Below, one piece after another: positions 7,440 to 17,296 of a stretch of 64,000 bases of DNA (positions are counted from its first letter, which is position 1; every line of letters begins with the position of its first letter). The stretch spans positions 682,001 to 746,000 of the forward strand of contig NZ_FUZV01000001.1 in assembly GCF_900167565.1 (NCBI RefSeq). Direction: 5' to 3'. Under the pieces are notes generated by a model, which ran no database searches, was not told where the DNA came from, and saw nothing but the letters and a program-made list of their open reading frames with translations. The translations under genes and the position numbers were made by a program. Source of the DNA: Pseudoxanthomonas indica (GTDB lineage: Bacteria > Pseudomonadota > Gammaproteobacteria > Xanthomonadales > Xanthomonadaceae).

Positions 7440-8739
7440 GTTGCTGATCGTGGCCACCCTGATCGTCATCAACGCCTTCTTCGCCCTGTCGGAGATGGCC
7501 CTGATGACCTCGCACAAGCTGCGCCTGAAACAGATGGCGCAGGAAAGCCGCGGCGCGCGCATGGCCCTGCAGCTGGCCGAGCACCCCGACAACCTGCTCT
7601 CCACCGTCCAGGTGGGCATCACCGGCCTGGGCATCCTGACCGGCATGTTCGGTGGCGAGGCCATCGGCACCATGATCGCCAGCTGGCTGGGCGAGTTCTG
7701 GCCGGGCGCGCAAAGCTATGCCGCCACCATCGGCACGGCCACTGCGGTGACCCTGATCACCGCCGGTTCGGTGATCTTCGGCGAATTGATTCCCAAGCGG
7801 CTGGCCCTGACCAATGCCGAGGCCATCGCCTCGGTGGTCGCCATTCCGCTGTACTGGCTCTCGCGCATCGCCCGCCCGGTGGTGTTCGTGCTGGGCGCCA
7901 TCAACCGCGGCGTGCTGCGCCTGCTGGGCATCAAGGACGACGCACGCGGCGCGGTGACCGAAGAGGAAATCCGCATGCTGGTGACCGAGAGCCACGAGCA
8001 GGGCGTGATTGACGTCGACGAACGCAACATGATGAACCGCGTGCTGCGTCTGGGTGATCGCACCGCCGACAGCCTGATGACGCCGCGCAAGCGCATCGTC
8101 TGGCTGGATGAAGCCGCCGACGTGGCCGAAAACCTGGCGACCATGCGCGAATCGCAGTTCTCGCGCTTCCCGGTGTTCCGTGGCAGCGACCAGGACGTGG
8201 TCGGCGTGCTGGAAGTCAAATCGCTGCTCGACCGCTTCGACCAGCCCGAGCCCAACCTGTTCCGCAACCTGCGTGAGGTGCTGTTCGTCTCCGAATCCAC
8301 CCATGCGATGAAGCTGCTGGAAATCTTCCGCGAGGAACAGCAGTCGCTGGCGCTGGTGGTGGACGAATACGGCGACATCCAGGGCCTGGTGACCTTGAGC
8401 GATTTGATGGGCGCCGTGGTCGGACGCCTGCAATCGGCCGAGAACACCGAGGATTCGGCGCTGGTGGTGACGCGCGACGACGGCTCGCTGCTGGTCGACG
8501 GCTCGCTGCCCAATGACGATCTGCGCGAGTTGCTGGGCGGGGTCAGCCTGCCCGACGATGACGAGTACAACACCATCGCCGGCCTGGTCATCGAACGCTT
8601 CGGCCGCATCCCGCATGTGGGCGAGTCGTTCCAGCTCGATGGCTGGCGGATTGAGGTGGTGGACCTGGACGGCGCGCGCGTCGACAAGTTGCTGTTGCAG
8701 CGCCTGCCCGAGGAAAACGGCGAGGATGCCGCGGCCTGA
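7432..8739 (+). CDS. CNNM/CorC/HlyC-type membrane protein (DUF21, CBS pair, transporter-associated domain)
   Basis: 435 aa. The N-terminal DUF21 membrane domain (about residues 1-180) opens with M-L-E-L-L-I-V-A-T-L-I-V-I-N-A-F-F-A-L-S-E and contains the glycine-rich TVQVGITGLGILTGMFGG. Two CBS domains follow (about 205-330), including MTPRKRIVWLD and VVDEYGDIQGLVTL. The C-terminal CorC/HlyC domain ends IAGLVIERFGRIPHVGE. Relatives are called hemolysins historically but are now linked to Mg2+/Co2+ efflux or homeostasis at the inner membrane. Its stop overlaps the start of the ExoD-like gene, and a candidate leader peptide overlaps its start. Confidence 0.92.
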   Translation: MLELLIVATLIVINAFFALSEMALMTSHKLRLKQMAQESRGARMALQLAEHPDNLLSTVQVGITGLGILTGMFGGEAIGTMIASWLGEFWPGAQSYAATIGTATAVTLITAGSVIFGELIPKRLALTNAEAIASVVAIPLYWLSRIARPVVFVLGAINRGVLRLLGIKDDARGAVTEEEIRMLVTESHEQGVIDVDERNMMNRVLRLGDRTADSLMTPRKRIVWLDEAADVAENLATMRESQFSRFPVFRGSDQDVVGVLEVKSLLDRFDQPEPNLFRNLREVLFVSESTHAMKLLEIFREEQQSLALVVDEYGDIQGLVTLSDLMGAVVGRLQSAENTEDSALVVTRDDGSLLVDGSLPNDDLRELLGGVSLPDDDEYNTIAGLVIERFGRIPHVGESFQLDGWRIEVVDLDGARVDKLLLQRLPEENGEDAAA

Positions 8740-9373
8740 GGCGGACGCTGGCGCGTCCGATCACGTGCATATCGGCGCGCGTGCGCTGCTGGACGACTTT
8801 GCCCTGGGCGACCCCAGCCAGATCCTGCGCCTGGGCGATCTGCTGTCTGGCTTTGGCCAATCGGCGTTCGGCATGCTGCTGTTGCTGGCGGTGCTGCCGG
8901 CCTTCATTCCCATCCCCGGCGTGGGCGGTGCGATTGGCGGGCCGCTGGTGATCCTGGTCGGCAGCCAGTTGCTGCTGGGTCTGAGTCAGTTGTGGCTACC
9001 CGGCTTCCTGGCGCGCCGCGGCCCGCATCGAAGCGCGGTCATCACCTTCCGCACGCTGGTTTCACCCTGGCTCAAGCGCCTGGAAAAACTGATCAAGCCG
9101 CGCTTGCATGGCGTGCTGGATCACCGCATCGCGCTCTGCTTCACCGGCCTGTTGCTGGTGGTGCTGGGCATCCTGCTGGCGCTGCCGATTCCCTTCACCA
9201 ATTACGTGTTCGGCGTGTTACTGCTGCTGTTCGCGCTCGCGCTGCTGGAACGCGACGGCGTGCTGATGTTGATTGCGTGGACGGCCGGCGTCGCCGCCAT
9301 CATCGTCTTCGGCCTACTGTCAGGCGAACTGGTCAGCGCCGCCAATGCGCTGATCCATCACTGGTTCGGCTGA
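8726..9373 (+). CDS. ExoD-family membrane protein
   Basis: 215 aa, starting at the ATG at 8726 that overlaps the end of the CorC-like gene by 14 bases (translational coupling). The first 45 residues are soluble. Hydrophobic segments follow: GMLLLLAVLPAFIPIPGVGG, a re-entrant GGPLVILVGSQLLLGLSQLWLP, and three C-terminal helices. The P-x-P-G-V-G-G motif and topology fit the ExoD family (named from Rhizobium exopolysaccharide mutants; biochemical role unknown). The gene ends exactly one base before the stop codon of the convergent GGDEF/EAL gene, so no terminator separates them. Confidence 0.85.
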   Translation: MPRPEADAGASDHVHIGARALLDDFALGDPSQILRLGDLLSGFGQSAFGMLLLLAVLPAFIPIPGVGGAIGGPLVILVGSQLLLGLSQLWLPGFLARRGPHRSAVITFRTLVSPWLKRLEKLIKPRLHGVLDHRIALCFTGLLLVVLGILLALPIPFTNYVFGVLLLLFALALLERDGVLMLIAWTAGVAAIIVFGLLSGELVSAANALIHHWFG

Positions 9374-11494
9374 TCAGACGATCAGCTGGTTGAACTCGGC
9401 AGCAGTGACCGGGTAGCCCAGCCAGTAACCCTGCGCCAGATCGCAGCCGCGTTCGCGCAGCATGTTGAACTGGCCTTCCTTCTCCACGCCTTCGGCGACC
9501 ACGGTAATGCCCAGCGAATGGGCCATGGCGATGATCGCGCTGGTCAGGGCCAGGTCGTCCGGATCGCGCAGCATGTCGGCAATGAAGCTGCGATCGATCT
9601 TGACGCCATCCACCGGCACGCGGCGCAGGTGGCTGAGGCCCGAGAAGCCGGTACCGAAGTCATCCAGCCAGACCTTCACGCCAGTGCGATGCAAGGTGGC
9701 CAGCAAGGCGCTGGCATGCGCCTCATCGCTGATCACCGCGGTTTCGGTCAATTCCAGGTGCAAGCGCGAGGAGGTCAGGCCGGTTTCGCGCAGGCACTCG
9801 GCCACTACTTCCGGCAGATCGCCGCTGCGCAGCTGGCGCGGCGATACGTTGACCGAGACGAACAGTTGATCCATCGGATCGCGATCGGCGCTCCAGCGCG
9901 CCGCCGCCGCACACGCCGCACGCAACACGCGCGGGCCGATGGTTTCGATCAGGCCGCTCTGCTCGGCCACATCGATGAACACCGAAGGCGCCACCATGCC
10001 CAGTTCCGGATGCTGCCAGCGCAACAGCGCTTCGGCGCCGACAATGCGGCTGTCGGACAGGCGGAACACCGGCTGGTACAGCAGGCTCAGTTCGCCGCGC
10101 TCCCACGCGCCGCGCAGTTCCTGCTCCATGCGCACGCGCCGTTCGACCGCCTGGTCCATGGCGCGGCTGTAGAAGCGGTAGCAGTTCTTGCCGGCCACCT
10201 TGGCCTGGTACATGGCGATGTCGCCATTCTTCATCAGCGCGGTGGCGCCGGAGGCGTCTTCCGGGAACAAGGTGATGCCAATGGACGTGCCCAGGAAAAC
10301 CTGGCGATCCTGGATCACGATTGGCCGCCCCAGCTCGGTGACCAGCTTTTCCGCCAGGCGCGTGGCGGCGGCGCGCACGTCGCCGTCCTGGATCAGGATC
10401 ACGAATTCATCACCACCGAAGCGCGCCAGCAAGGCATCGTCGCCGCCCAGCAATTCCACCGCTTCGAGAATGCGATTTGCGAACTGCTGCAGCACTTCAT
10501 CGCCAGCTTCATGGCCGAGCGTGTCGTTGACCCGCTTGAAGTCGTCGATGTCGGCGAACAGCAGGGCCAACTGGCGGCCGGCGCCGCGCAGCATCATCAG
10601 ACGGTGATCCAGACTCTCGCGGAAGGCCAGCCGATTGGTCAGGCCGGTCAGCGAATCGGTGTAGGCCATGCGCCGCACGTCACGATCGTGGCGGGCGATG
10701 CTGTCGCTCATGCTGCTGAAGGCGCGCACCAGCTCGCCCACTTCATCGCGCCGATGGCTGACCGGGCGTTCGCTGTTGTAGTTGCCCACTTCGATGGCGT
10801 GCGCCGCCGCGGCCAGTTGGCGGATCGGCCGCACCAGGGTGCGCTGTGCGTACAGCATGATGGCCACACAGGCCACCACCAGCGCCGCCAGCAGGGCGGC
10901 CACCCATACCAGGTGACGCCGGCCGAGTTCTTCCAGCCGTGACTTGGCGGCGGTGACCGCGCGATCTTCGTGCGCACGTACCGAGGCCAGCGAAAAGCCC
11001 ACGCGCACCCCACCGATGCGTTCGTTGCCGATCATGATCGGCTCGGAAATATCGACAATCTGCGGCGACCATTGGATATGCAGGTTGGGCGTGCTGACCG
11101 CCTCGTAGGCCAGCGGATCGCTCATCTGCTGGCCGTACACCGCGATCTCTTCGGTACCGTCATGGATGATGCGACCCTGCGGATCGAACACCAGCACGTA
11201 GCTGACGTCCGGTTCCAGCTGCGCCGAACGTACCAGCTTGCCGATCGTGTCCAGGTCAAAGTAGTACAGCGGATTGGTGAGCGAATCGGCCAACTGGTTG
11301 ACCGAGGCCTCGCCATGCCGGCGCAGGCTGTCCTCGACCATGCTGTGCATGGAATCGCGGGTGGCGTCGGCCACTTCCTGCTGCATGTCCTTCTGCCGGT
11401 GCAGCAAGGTGGCCAGCAGCGCAATCACCACCGCGAGCATGATGGCCATCGCGGTCAGGAAGCGCGCCTGCAGGCCGAAGCGGATCTTCTTCAT
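9374..11494 (-). CDS. Membrane GGDEF/EAL cyclic-di-GMP enzyme with periplasmic sensor domain and HAMP
   Basis: 706 aa. TM1 (about 10-28) is followed by a periplasmic region to about 190, TM2 (about 195-215), a HAMP linker, GGDEF (motif at 360-364) and EAL (E488-A-L). GGDEF is intact, but no RxxD inhibitory site precedes it. The EAL domain keeps the residues expected for phosphodiesterase activity: EALLRW, SVNVS, ELTE, DDFGTG, KIDRSF, AEGVE and QGYWLG. Both synthesis and hydrolysis of c-di-GMP are therefore possible. The start overlaps the stop of the PhnD-like gene (ATGA, 11491-11494), suggesting the periplasmic binding protein supplies the signal. Confidence 0.93.
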   Translation of the reverse strand: MKKIRFGLQARFLTAMAIMLAVVIALLATLLHRQKDMQQEVADATRDSMHSMVEDSLRRHGEASVNQLADSLTNPLYYFDLDTIGKLVRSAQLEPDVSYVLVFDPQGRIIHDGTEEIAVYGQQMSDPLAYEAVSTPNLHIQWSPQIVDISEPIMIGNERIGGVRVGFSLASVRAHEDRAVTAAKSRLEELGRRHLVWVAALLAALVVACVAIMLYAQRTLVRPIRQLAAAAHAIEVGNYNSERPVSHRRDEVGELVRAFSSMSDSIARHDRDVRRMAYTDSLTGLTNRLAFRESLDHRLMMLRGAGRQLALLFADIDDFKRVNDTLGHEAGDEVLQQFANRILEAVELLGGDDALLARFGGDEFVILIQDGDVRAAATRLAEKLVTELGRPIVIQDRQVFLGTSIGITLFPEDASGATALMKNGDIAMYQAKVAGKNCYRFYSRAMDQAVERRVRMEQELRGAWERGELSLLYQPVFRLSDSRIVGAEALLRWQHPELGMVAPSVFIDVAEQSGLIETIGPRVLRAACAAAARWSADRDPMDQLFVSVNVSPRQLRSGDLPEVVAECLRETGLTSSRLHLELTETAVISDEAHASALLATLHRTGVKVWLDDFGTGFSGLSHLRRVPVDGVKIDRSFIADMLRDPDDLALTSAIIAMAHSLGITVVAEGVEKEGQFNMLRERGCDLAQGYWLGYPVTAAEFNQLIV

Positions 11495-12420
11495 TCGATC
11501 TGCTCACGCACGCGGGTCACACCCCGGCGCAGATGTTCCAGCGCCTGCTGCGATGCCGGATCCACCGGCATGAAACGGGTCGTGCGGAAGAACAAGCGCA
11601 GCGCTTCGCTCGCCTCGGGATCGTCGGCGGCCTGCAGCAGCACTTCGCGCAGGCGCGCTTCGACCTTGGGGTCGAGGTCGCCGCGCACCATTTCCAGCGC
11701 ACGCGGGTAGTCCGGTGTCTCGTGGATGATGCGGAAGTCGCTGCGGAAGGCGGGCGGGATGCGACGCTCATCGTCCCAGTCCAGGCTGCTGACCACGCCG
11801 GCATCCACCAGTCGCTTGTGCACCCAGACGGCAATGTTGAGTTCGGTCCGGGCAAAGACATAGCCGACCGAATCGGCACCGGGGCGATCCATCGGCGACA
11901 GCAGCACTTCCATGCGCTGGCCGGCATCCAGCAACTCCACGGCCGGGGCGAAGTAGGCGCTGGTCGAGGCGGTGTTCTGGAAGGCGACCGTGCGGCCTTC
12001 CAGATCCGAGAGCTTCTCCAGGCCCGAATCGCGGCGCACGAAGAAAATGCCGTGGTAACGGCTGACCCCACCGCGCTCGGTCAGCAGCAGCGGCTTGGCC
12101 CCTGCGCGCTCCTGCAGGCGCATGGCAGTGCCGGCGGTTTCAGTGACCCAATCGACCCGGCCGCGGCGCAGATAGCTGTTCATCTGCTGCACGTCCCGAG
12201 CCATCAGGATTCGGCCCTCGGTGATCCCCACGTCCTTCATCCGCGGCACCACGTAATCCAGCAGCGGTTTGAGCTGCTCGTAGTGCGCGCGGGGGTCGTC
12301 GCTCATCCGTCCCAGGACCAGCACGTGGTCGTCGCCGGCGGCCCGGGCCGGGGCCAAGGATCCGAAACACACGGCCGCGCCGATCAGCGCCAGGGCGATT
12401 GCGAACCGGAACCTAGGCAA
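11491..12420 (-). CDS. Periplasmic PhnD/TAXI-like substrate-binding protein, signal partner of GGDEF/EAL protein
   Basis: 309 aa with a signal peptide (M-P-R-F-R-F-A-I-A-L-A-L-I-G-A-A, cleavage near A-R-A-A). The body has the periplasmic phosphate/phosphonate-binding fold: VLVLGRMSDDPRAHYEQLKPLLDYV, then Y-L-R-R-G-R-V-D and EGRTVAFQNTASTSAYFAP, typical of PhnD-like proteins. No ABC permease or ATPase accompanies it. Instead it overlaps a membrane c-di-GMP enzyme by four bases, so it is more likely a sensor subunit than a transporter component. The ligand is unknown (phosphonate-like or other small anion). Confidence 0.87.
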   Translation of the reverse strand: MPRFRFAIALALIGAAVCFGSLAPARAAGDDHVLVLGRMSDDPRAHYEQLKPLLDYVVPRMKDVGITEGRILMARDVQQMNSYLRRGRVDWVTETAGTAMRLQERAGAKPLLLTERGGVSRYHGIFFVRRDSGLEKLSDLEGRTVAFQNTASTSAYFAPAVELLDAGQRMEVLLSPMDRPGADSVGYVFARTELNIAVWVHKRLVDAGVVSSLDWDDERRIPPAFRSDFRIIHETPDYPRALEMVRGDLDPKVEARLREVLLQAADDPEASEALRLFFRTTRFMPVDPASQQALEHLRRGVTRVREQIE

Positions 12421-12492
12421 ACGGCGGAGTCCATCGAAAAGGTGGTGCGAGACTAGCTGAAATCACGTTGGCGGGACAGATGCGCGACCCTG

Positions 12493-13275
12493 TCAGTGGC
12501 CGCTTTCACGCGCCAAGCGGGCCATCCGTTGCGCATCGGCCAGGATGCCGCGGAGCAGGCGGACTTCCTGGGTTGTCAGCTGGCTGCGATTGAACACACG
12601 GCGCAGCTTGCGCAACGCCGAATCCGGGCTGCGCCCCTTGTGGAAATCGATGTCGTCCAGGGTCTGCCCGAGCTGCCCGTAGAAGCCTTCCAGCTGGGCG
12701 TGGTCAGCAGCCAGCTCGTCGGCGTGCGGCGCGGCGATGCTGGCGGTCGGCGCAGTACCCTGTCGCAAGGCCAGGCGCAACTCGTAGCTCAGGACCTGCA
12801 CGGCGGCGGCCAGGTTGAGGGAGCTGTAATCCGGGTTGGCCGGGATATGCACGGCGGCATGGCAGAGTTGCAGTTCCTCGTTGGTCAGGCCGGTGCGTTC
12901 GCGGCCAAAGACCAGCGCCACCTCGCCCTCCCCGGCCAACGCGACCGCGCGCGCAGCGGCTTCACGCGGCTCGTATTCGGGCAATTGCACGCGTCGGCTG
13001 CGGGCGGTACAGCCCAGCACGGCGTGGCAATCCGATACCGCCTGGGCCAGATCCGCCACCACCACGGCCTGCGCCAGCAGGTCGTCGGCGCCGGCGGCGC
13101 GACGGAACGCCTCGTCCGAGGGGTACTGCTCCGGGGCCACCAGGACCAGCCGGGACAGACCCATGGTCTTCAGGGCGCGGGCCGCAGCCCCGATGTTGCC
13201 GGGGTGTTGCGTGCCCACCAGGACGATTCGCAAGCGGGAAACGACGTTCGAGAGTGGAAAATCAGCAGTGTTCAT
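12493..13275 (-). CDS. trmJ: tRNA (cytidine/uridine-2'-O-)-methyltransferase TrmJ
   Basis: 260 aa from the ATG at 13275 (M-N-T-A-D-F-P-L). The SPOUT methyltransferase core is clear: [19 protein letters not shown] (motif 1, with the catalytic Asn/Arg), [13 protein letters not shown] (motif 2) and [18 protein letters not shown] (motif 3, knotted SAM site). TrmJ methylates the 2'-OH of nucleotide 32 in tRNAs. The C-terminal helical extension is of the size found in E. coli TrmJ. It is divergent from suhB, an arrangement also found in E. coli and relatives, with about 95 bases between the starts for both promoters. Confidence 0.94.
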   Translation of the reverse strand: MNTADFPLSNVVSRLRIVLVGTQHPGNIGAAARALKTMGLSRLVLVAPEQYPSDEAFRRAAGADDLLAQAVVVADLAQAVSDCHAVLGCTARSRRVQLPEYEPREAAARAVALAGEGEVALVFGRERTGLTNEELQLCHAAVHIPANPDYSSLNLAAAVQVLSYELRLALRQGTAPTASIAAPHADELAADHAQLEGFYGQLGQTLDDIDFHKGRSPDSALRKLRRVFNRSQLTTQEVRLLRGILADAQRMARLARESGH

Positions 13276-13369
13276 GGGTGCGGATGTTAAACTGTGCGCG
13301 CCGGTCATAGCGCCGTGCCGCTCTTTTCCACCGTCCATCCCCCGCTTGCCTGTTCCGAGGTTCGAAACC

Positions 13370-14200
13370 ATGCAGAAACCCGCCGTTACCGTCATGGTCA
13401 AAGCCGCCCGCCTGGCAGGCAATGTGCTGTTGCGCAGCATCAACAAGCTGGATGCGCTCAATGTGGTCGAGAAGGACCGCATGGACTATGCCAGCGAGGT
13501 GGACGCCGACGCCGAAAAGGTCGTCATCAAGGAACTGCGCCGTGCCTACCCCGACTACGCTGTGGTCGGCGAGGAAGGCGGCAGCCAGGGCAAGGGACGC
13601 TTCACCTGGGTCATCGACCCGCTCGACGGCACCAGCAACTACCTGCGCGGCTTCCCGCACTACTGCGTGTCGATTGCGCTGGTGGACAACGGCGAGCCGA
13701 CCGACGCGGTGATCTTCGATCCGCTGCGCAATGACCTGTTCACCGCCAGCAAGGGCGCCGGCGCCCAGCTCAATGAGCGTCGCATCCGCGTGGCCGATCG
13801 CAAGGATCTGTCCGGAACGATGATCTGCACCGGCTTCCCGCCGCGCGAACGCGCCCGCGCTACCGCCCAGCTCAAATGCGTCAACGAGTTGCTGGCCACG
13901 GCCGAGGACGTGCGCCGCACCGGCTCGGCCGCGCTGGACCTGGCCTACGTGGCCTGCGGCCGTCTGGATGCCTATTTCGAAGCGGGTGTGAAGGACTGGG
14001 ACGTGGCCGCTGGCGTGCTGCTGGTGCGCGAGGCCGGTGGCCGCATCTGCGACTTCAAGGGTGCGCCGACCGCGCGCCTCGATGGCCGGGGTCCGCAGAC
14101 CCGCCAGATCATCGCCGCCAACCTCAAGGTGACCGACGCGCTGCAGAAGGTCATCGTGTCGTCGGGTTATGCGGCGAGCTTCAATCCGCCGGCGGCGTAA
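13370..14200 (+). CDS. suhB: Inositol-1-monophosphatase / SuhB
   Basis: 276 aa from the ATG at 13370 (M-Q-K-P-A-V-T-V). Metal- and substrate-binding motifs of the lithium-sensitive phosphatase family are present: [16 protein letters not shown] and [18 protein letters not shown]. SuhB dephosphorylates inositol-1-phosphate in vitro and, in E. coli, is a component of the ribosomal RNA antitermination complex. Which role dominates here cannot be read from sequence. It is divergent from trmJ and followed by a strong terminator. Confidence 0.93.
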   Translation: MQKPAVTVMVKAARLAGNVLLRSINKLDALNVVEKDRMDYASEVDADAEKVVIKELRRAYPDYAVVGEEGGSQGKGRFTWVIDPLDGTSNYLRGFPHYCVSIALVDNGEPTDAVIFDPLRNDLFTASKGAGAQLNERRIRVADRKDLSGTMICTGFPPRERARATAQLKCVNELLATAEDVRRTGSAALDLAYVACGRLDAYFEAGVKDWDVAAGVLLVREAGGRICDFKGAPTARLDGRGPQTRQIIAANLKVTDALQKVIVSSGYAASFNPPAA

Positions 14201-14221
14201 TTCGCCGGCCGAGCTGGCAAC

Positions 14222-14254
14222 AAAAAAGGCCGCGCATTGCGCGGCCTTTTTTTT
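14222..14254 (+). terminator. Intrinsic terminator of suhB
   Basis: A perfect 14-bp stem, A6 plus GGCCGCGC paired with GCGCGGCC plus T8, with loop ATT, 21 bases after the suhB stop. Confidence 0.92.
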
Positions 14255-14304
14255 GTCTTGCGGAAACGCTACTGGCGGCCTTGCCCCCATCCGCCCTACG
14301 GGCA

Positions 14305-14328
14305 CCTTCCCCCGCAAGCGGGGGAAGG
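14305..14328. terminator. Palindromic hairpin between suhB and secF
   Basis: CCTTCCCCCGC and its reverse complement flank an AA spacer. It lies at the 3' end of the minus-strand sec operon. A similar CCCTCTCCCG hairpin recurs at 22122-22144, so this may be a dispersed repeat family used as a terminator. Confidence 0.5.
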
Positions 14329-14337
14329 GACGTGTCA

Positions 14338-15336
14338 TCAGGGACGGCGCGCCAGGATGGCGTCGTCCTTGGCCTTGGGCAGCAGATCCTGCTTGGTGAC
14401 CGTCAGGAAGCCCATCGTCAGCAACGGACAGGCGATGAAGATCGAGGAGATGGTGCCGATCACGATGCCGATCATCTGCGAGATGGCCATGTTTTCCAGC
14501 GAACCGCCGCCGTAGATATACAGCGCCAGCACGGTCAGGAAGGCCACGAACGAGGTGATGATGGTGCGCGACAGGGTCTGGTTGATCGAGCGGTTGAGAA
14601 TCTCCACCGGCTCCACACGCAGCGAGCGGAAATTCTCGCGGACGCGGTCGAACACCACGATGGTGTCGTTGATCGAGAAACCCATCACCGACAGCAGGCC
14701 GGCCAGCACGGTCAGGTCGAACTCGCGACCGGTCAGGGCGAAGAAGCCCGCGCAGATCAACACGTCGTGCAGGGTCGTGAGGATGGCCGCCACCGCGAAC
14801 TTCTTCTCGAAGCGCAGCGCGATGTACCCCAGGAAGCCCACCACCACGAAGATCAGCGCATACAGCGCGCGCTCGGCCAGTTCGGCGCCCACCTGCGGGC
14901 CCACGAACTCGTTGCGCACCATCTTGGCCGGATTGCCTTCGGCCGAGGACAGGCGAACCACTTCCTGCACGGTCTTGCTGTCGGTGGTCGAGGCCTCCGC
15001 CGCCTTCTCGCCGTCGCCTTCGCGCGGCTGCAGGCGCACCAGCAAATCCTGGCCGGTGCCGAAGGTCTGCACCTGGGCGCTGGTGTAGCCGGCGCTGGTC
15101 AGGCGTTCGCGTACGCCTTCGATGTCGATGGGCTTTTCAAAGCGCAGTTCGACCACGGTGCCGCCGGTGAAATCCAGCGCGTAGTTGAATGCGGCGCCCT
15201 TGGTGGCCGAGTTGTAGGCCATGGACGCCACGGAGACGATGGCCAGCAGTACCGCGATGGCCAGCGAGACCCAGCGCAGGCGCATGAAGTCGAAGTTGGT
15301 GTCGTTGGGAACCAGGTGCAACGGGAAAATTTTCAT
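14338..15336 (-). CDS. secF: Protein translocase subunit SecF
   Basis: 332 aa with the SecF plan: TM1 near residue 20-38, a periplasmic domain starting NYALDFTGGTVVELRFEKP, then five TM segments containing ...LSVMGFSINDTIVVFDRVREN and the C-terminal TM bundle. The intact D-x-V-V-x-F-D-R-V-R-E-N signature is diagnostic of SecD/SecF RND-type transporters. With SecD it uses the proton motive force to pull preproteins out of the SecYEG channel. Start 11 bases after the secD stop. Confidence 0.96.
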   Translation of the reverse strand: MKIFPLHLVPNDTNFDFMRLRWVSLAIAVLLAIVSVASMAYNSATKGAAFNYALDFTGGTVVELRFEKPIDIEGVRERLTSAGYTSAQVQTFGTGQDLLVRLQPREGDGEKAAEASTTDSKTVQEVVRLSSAEGNPAKMVRNEFVGPQVGAELAERALYALIFVVVGFLGYIALRFEKKFAVAAILTTLHDVLICAGFFALTGREFDLTVLAGLLSVMGFSINDTIVVFDRVRENFRSLRVEPVEILNRSINQTLSRTIITSFVAFLTVLALYIYGGGSLENMAISQMIGIVIGTISSIFIACPLLTMGFLTVTKQDLLPKAKDDAILARRP

Positions 15337-15347
15337 GGCAATTGCAC

Positions 15348-17243
15348 TCAGATGGCCAGCGACTTGAGCTTGCGACGACCGCCGTAAATCAGGGTCGCCA
15401 GGGCGCGGGAAACGGTCACGGCCGTGAACACCGACGTCAGGATGCCCACCACCATGGTGATGGCGAAGCCCTTCAGCGGACCGGTGCCGAACGCGTACAG
15501 CGCCACACCCGCCAGCAACGCGGTCATGTTGGAGTCGAAGATGGTGCCCGAGGCCTTGTCATAACCGGTGGCGATCGCCGTTTGCGGCGGCACCCCCGCT
15601 CGCAATTCCTCGCGTATGCGCTCGTTGATCAGCACGTTGGCGTCCACCGACATGCCAATCGACAAGGCCAGGCCGGCGAAGCCGGGCAAGGTCATGGTGG
15701 CGCCGAACACCGACATCACCGCCACCACCATCACCAGGTTGAGCAGCAGCGCCACGCAGGTGATCAGGCCGAACACGCGGTAGTAGATCATGAAGAACGC
15801 CAGCGCGAACAGGAACGAGTAGACCACCGCCTGGGTACCGCGGGCGACGTTCTCGGCGCCCAGGCTGGGGCCGACCACGCGTTCTTCGATGAAGTCCATC
15901 GGCGCGGCCAGCGCGCCGGCCTTCAACTGCTTGGCCAGGCTCTGTGCTTCTTCCTGCGACAAGCCGGTGGTCTGGAAGTCCTTGCCGAACACGCCCTGGA
16001 TGGTCGAGGCGCTGATCCAGCGCTCATCGATGCGGGCCGAACGCACTTCCTGGCCGTTTGCGTCGATGCTCACGGTCGGGATGCGCTCGATGTAGACGAT
16101 GCCCAGGCGCTTGCCGACGTTTTCCAGCGTGTGGTCCAGCATGCGCTGGCCGCCGGCGCTGTTGAGGGTGATGCTGACGCTGGGCGAACCGGTGCGCTGA
16201 TCCATCTGCGGGGTGGCGTTGACCAGCTGGTCGCCGGACACCAGCACGCGCTTGGACAGCAGCAGCGGCACCTTGTTGTCGTTGTAGTAGATGCGCGAAT
16301 CAGCCGGGATGTTGCCGTCGGCCAGGGCCGCGGCGGCGGCGGATTCATCACCGGTCACGGCGCGGAATTCCAGCGTCGCGGTGGCGCCGATCAGGCGCTT
16401 GGCTTCCGCGGTGTCCTGCAGGCCGGGCAGTTCGACCACCAGGCGATCATTGCCCTGCTGTTGCAGCAGCGGTTCGGCCACGCCCAGCGAATTGATGCGA
16501 TTGGCGATGACGTCGCGGTTCTGCTGGATGGCGCTGGCGGAGATGTTCTGCAGTTCCGATTCCGGCAGGACCACGCGCACCGTGTTGCCCGCGGGCTCGA
16601 AGCGGAAACCGGCCGCCAGGCCGGCGGTGGTGATGCCGCTGCTGTTGGTGATGGTCAGCGTCTTGCCCAGCACTTCCTGGGCCTTCTCGATCTCGTCAGC
16701 CTTGGGCAGGTTGATCAGGATGCTGTTGTCGGCCTGGCGGTTCACTGCGGTGTAGCGCACATGCTGCTCGCGCAGGTTGGTGCGGATGTTGTCGACGTAG
16801 TTGTCGATGCGCTTGTCCAGCGCCGCCTTCTGGTCGACCTTCATCACGAAGTGCACGCCGCCCTGCAAGTCCAGGCCCAGCGACATCGGTCGGGCATAGA
16901 GCTTTTCCATCCACGCCGGAACGGTCGGCGCCAGGTTGAGCGCGACCGGATAGCCGTCACCCAGCGCGGTGCGCAGGTGGTCGGCGGCGCGGGTCTGCAA
17001 ATCCGGATTGGGCAGGCGCACCAGCACGCTCTTGTCCTCCAAATCCACGGCCTTCCAGGCGATGCCCTCGGACTTCAGGCTGTCCTTGACCCGCGAGACC
17101 ACGGACTCATCCAGGACGCTGCCACGATTGGCGGTGACCTGGACGGAGGGATCCTTCGGGTACAGGTTGGGCAGCGCGTACAGCACGCTGAGCGCCACGA
17201 CCAGGACGATGACGATGTATTTCCAGCGAGGGAATTCGAGCAT
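15348..17243 (-). CDS. secD: Protein translocase subunit SecD
   Basis: 631 aa. TM1 (about 10-28) is followed by a large periplasmic part with GLDLQGGVHFVMKVD and P-A-D-S-R-I-Y-Y, then TM2-TM6 including AGLALSIGMSVDANVLINERIREEL, the conserved charged transmembrane signature. The length matches the family (about 610-640). It acts with SecF and YajC at the inner membrane. The surrounding order queA-tgt-yajC-secD-secF is the standard proteobacterial cluster, all on the minus strand. Confidence 0.97.
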   Translation of the reverse strand: MLEFPRWKYIVIVLVVALSVLYALPNLYPKDPSVQVTANRGSVLDESVVSRVKDSLKSEGIAWKAVDLEDKSVLVRLPNPDLQTRAADHLRTALGDGYPVALNLAPTVPAWMEKLYARPMSLGLDLQGGVHFVMKVDQKAALDKRIDNYVDNIRTNLREQHVRYTAVNRQADNSILINLPKADEIEKAQEVLGKTLTITNSSGITTAGLAAGFRFEPAGNTVRVVLPESELQNISASAIQQNRDVIANRINSLGVAEPLLQQQGNDRLVVELPGLQDTAEAKRLIGATATLEFRAVTGDESAAAAALADGNIPADSRIYYNDNKVPLLLSKRVLVSGDQLVNATPQMDQRTGSPSVSITLNSAGGQRMLDHTLENVGKRLGIVYIERIPTVSIDANGQEVRSARIDERWISASTIQGVFGKDFQTTGLSQEEAQSLAKQLKAGALAAPMDFIEERVVGPSLGAENVARGTQAVVYSFLFALAFFMIYYRVFGLITCVALLLNLVMVVAVMSVFGATMTLPGFAGLALSIGMSVDANVLINERIREELRAGVPPQTAIATGYDKASGTIFDSNMTALLAGVALYAFGTGPLKGFAITMVVGILTSVFTAVTVSRALATLIYGGRRKLKSLAI

Positions 17244-17296
17244 TGAGGCAACCCGCGCGCGCCCTCCCCGGGCGCACGCTCAACATGGAGGAAAAA

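Noticed and set aside
15342..17246. A 634-codon plus-strand frame opposite secD
   Set aside because: secD is certain on the minus strand; the plus-strand product is Gly/His/Gln-rich without domains.
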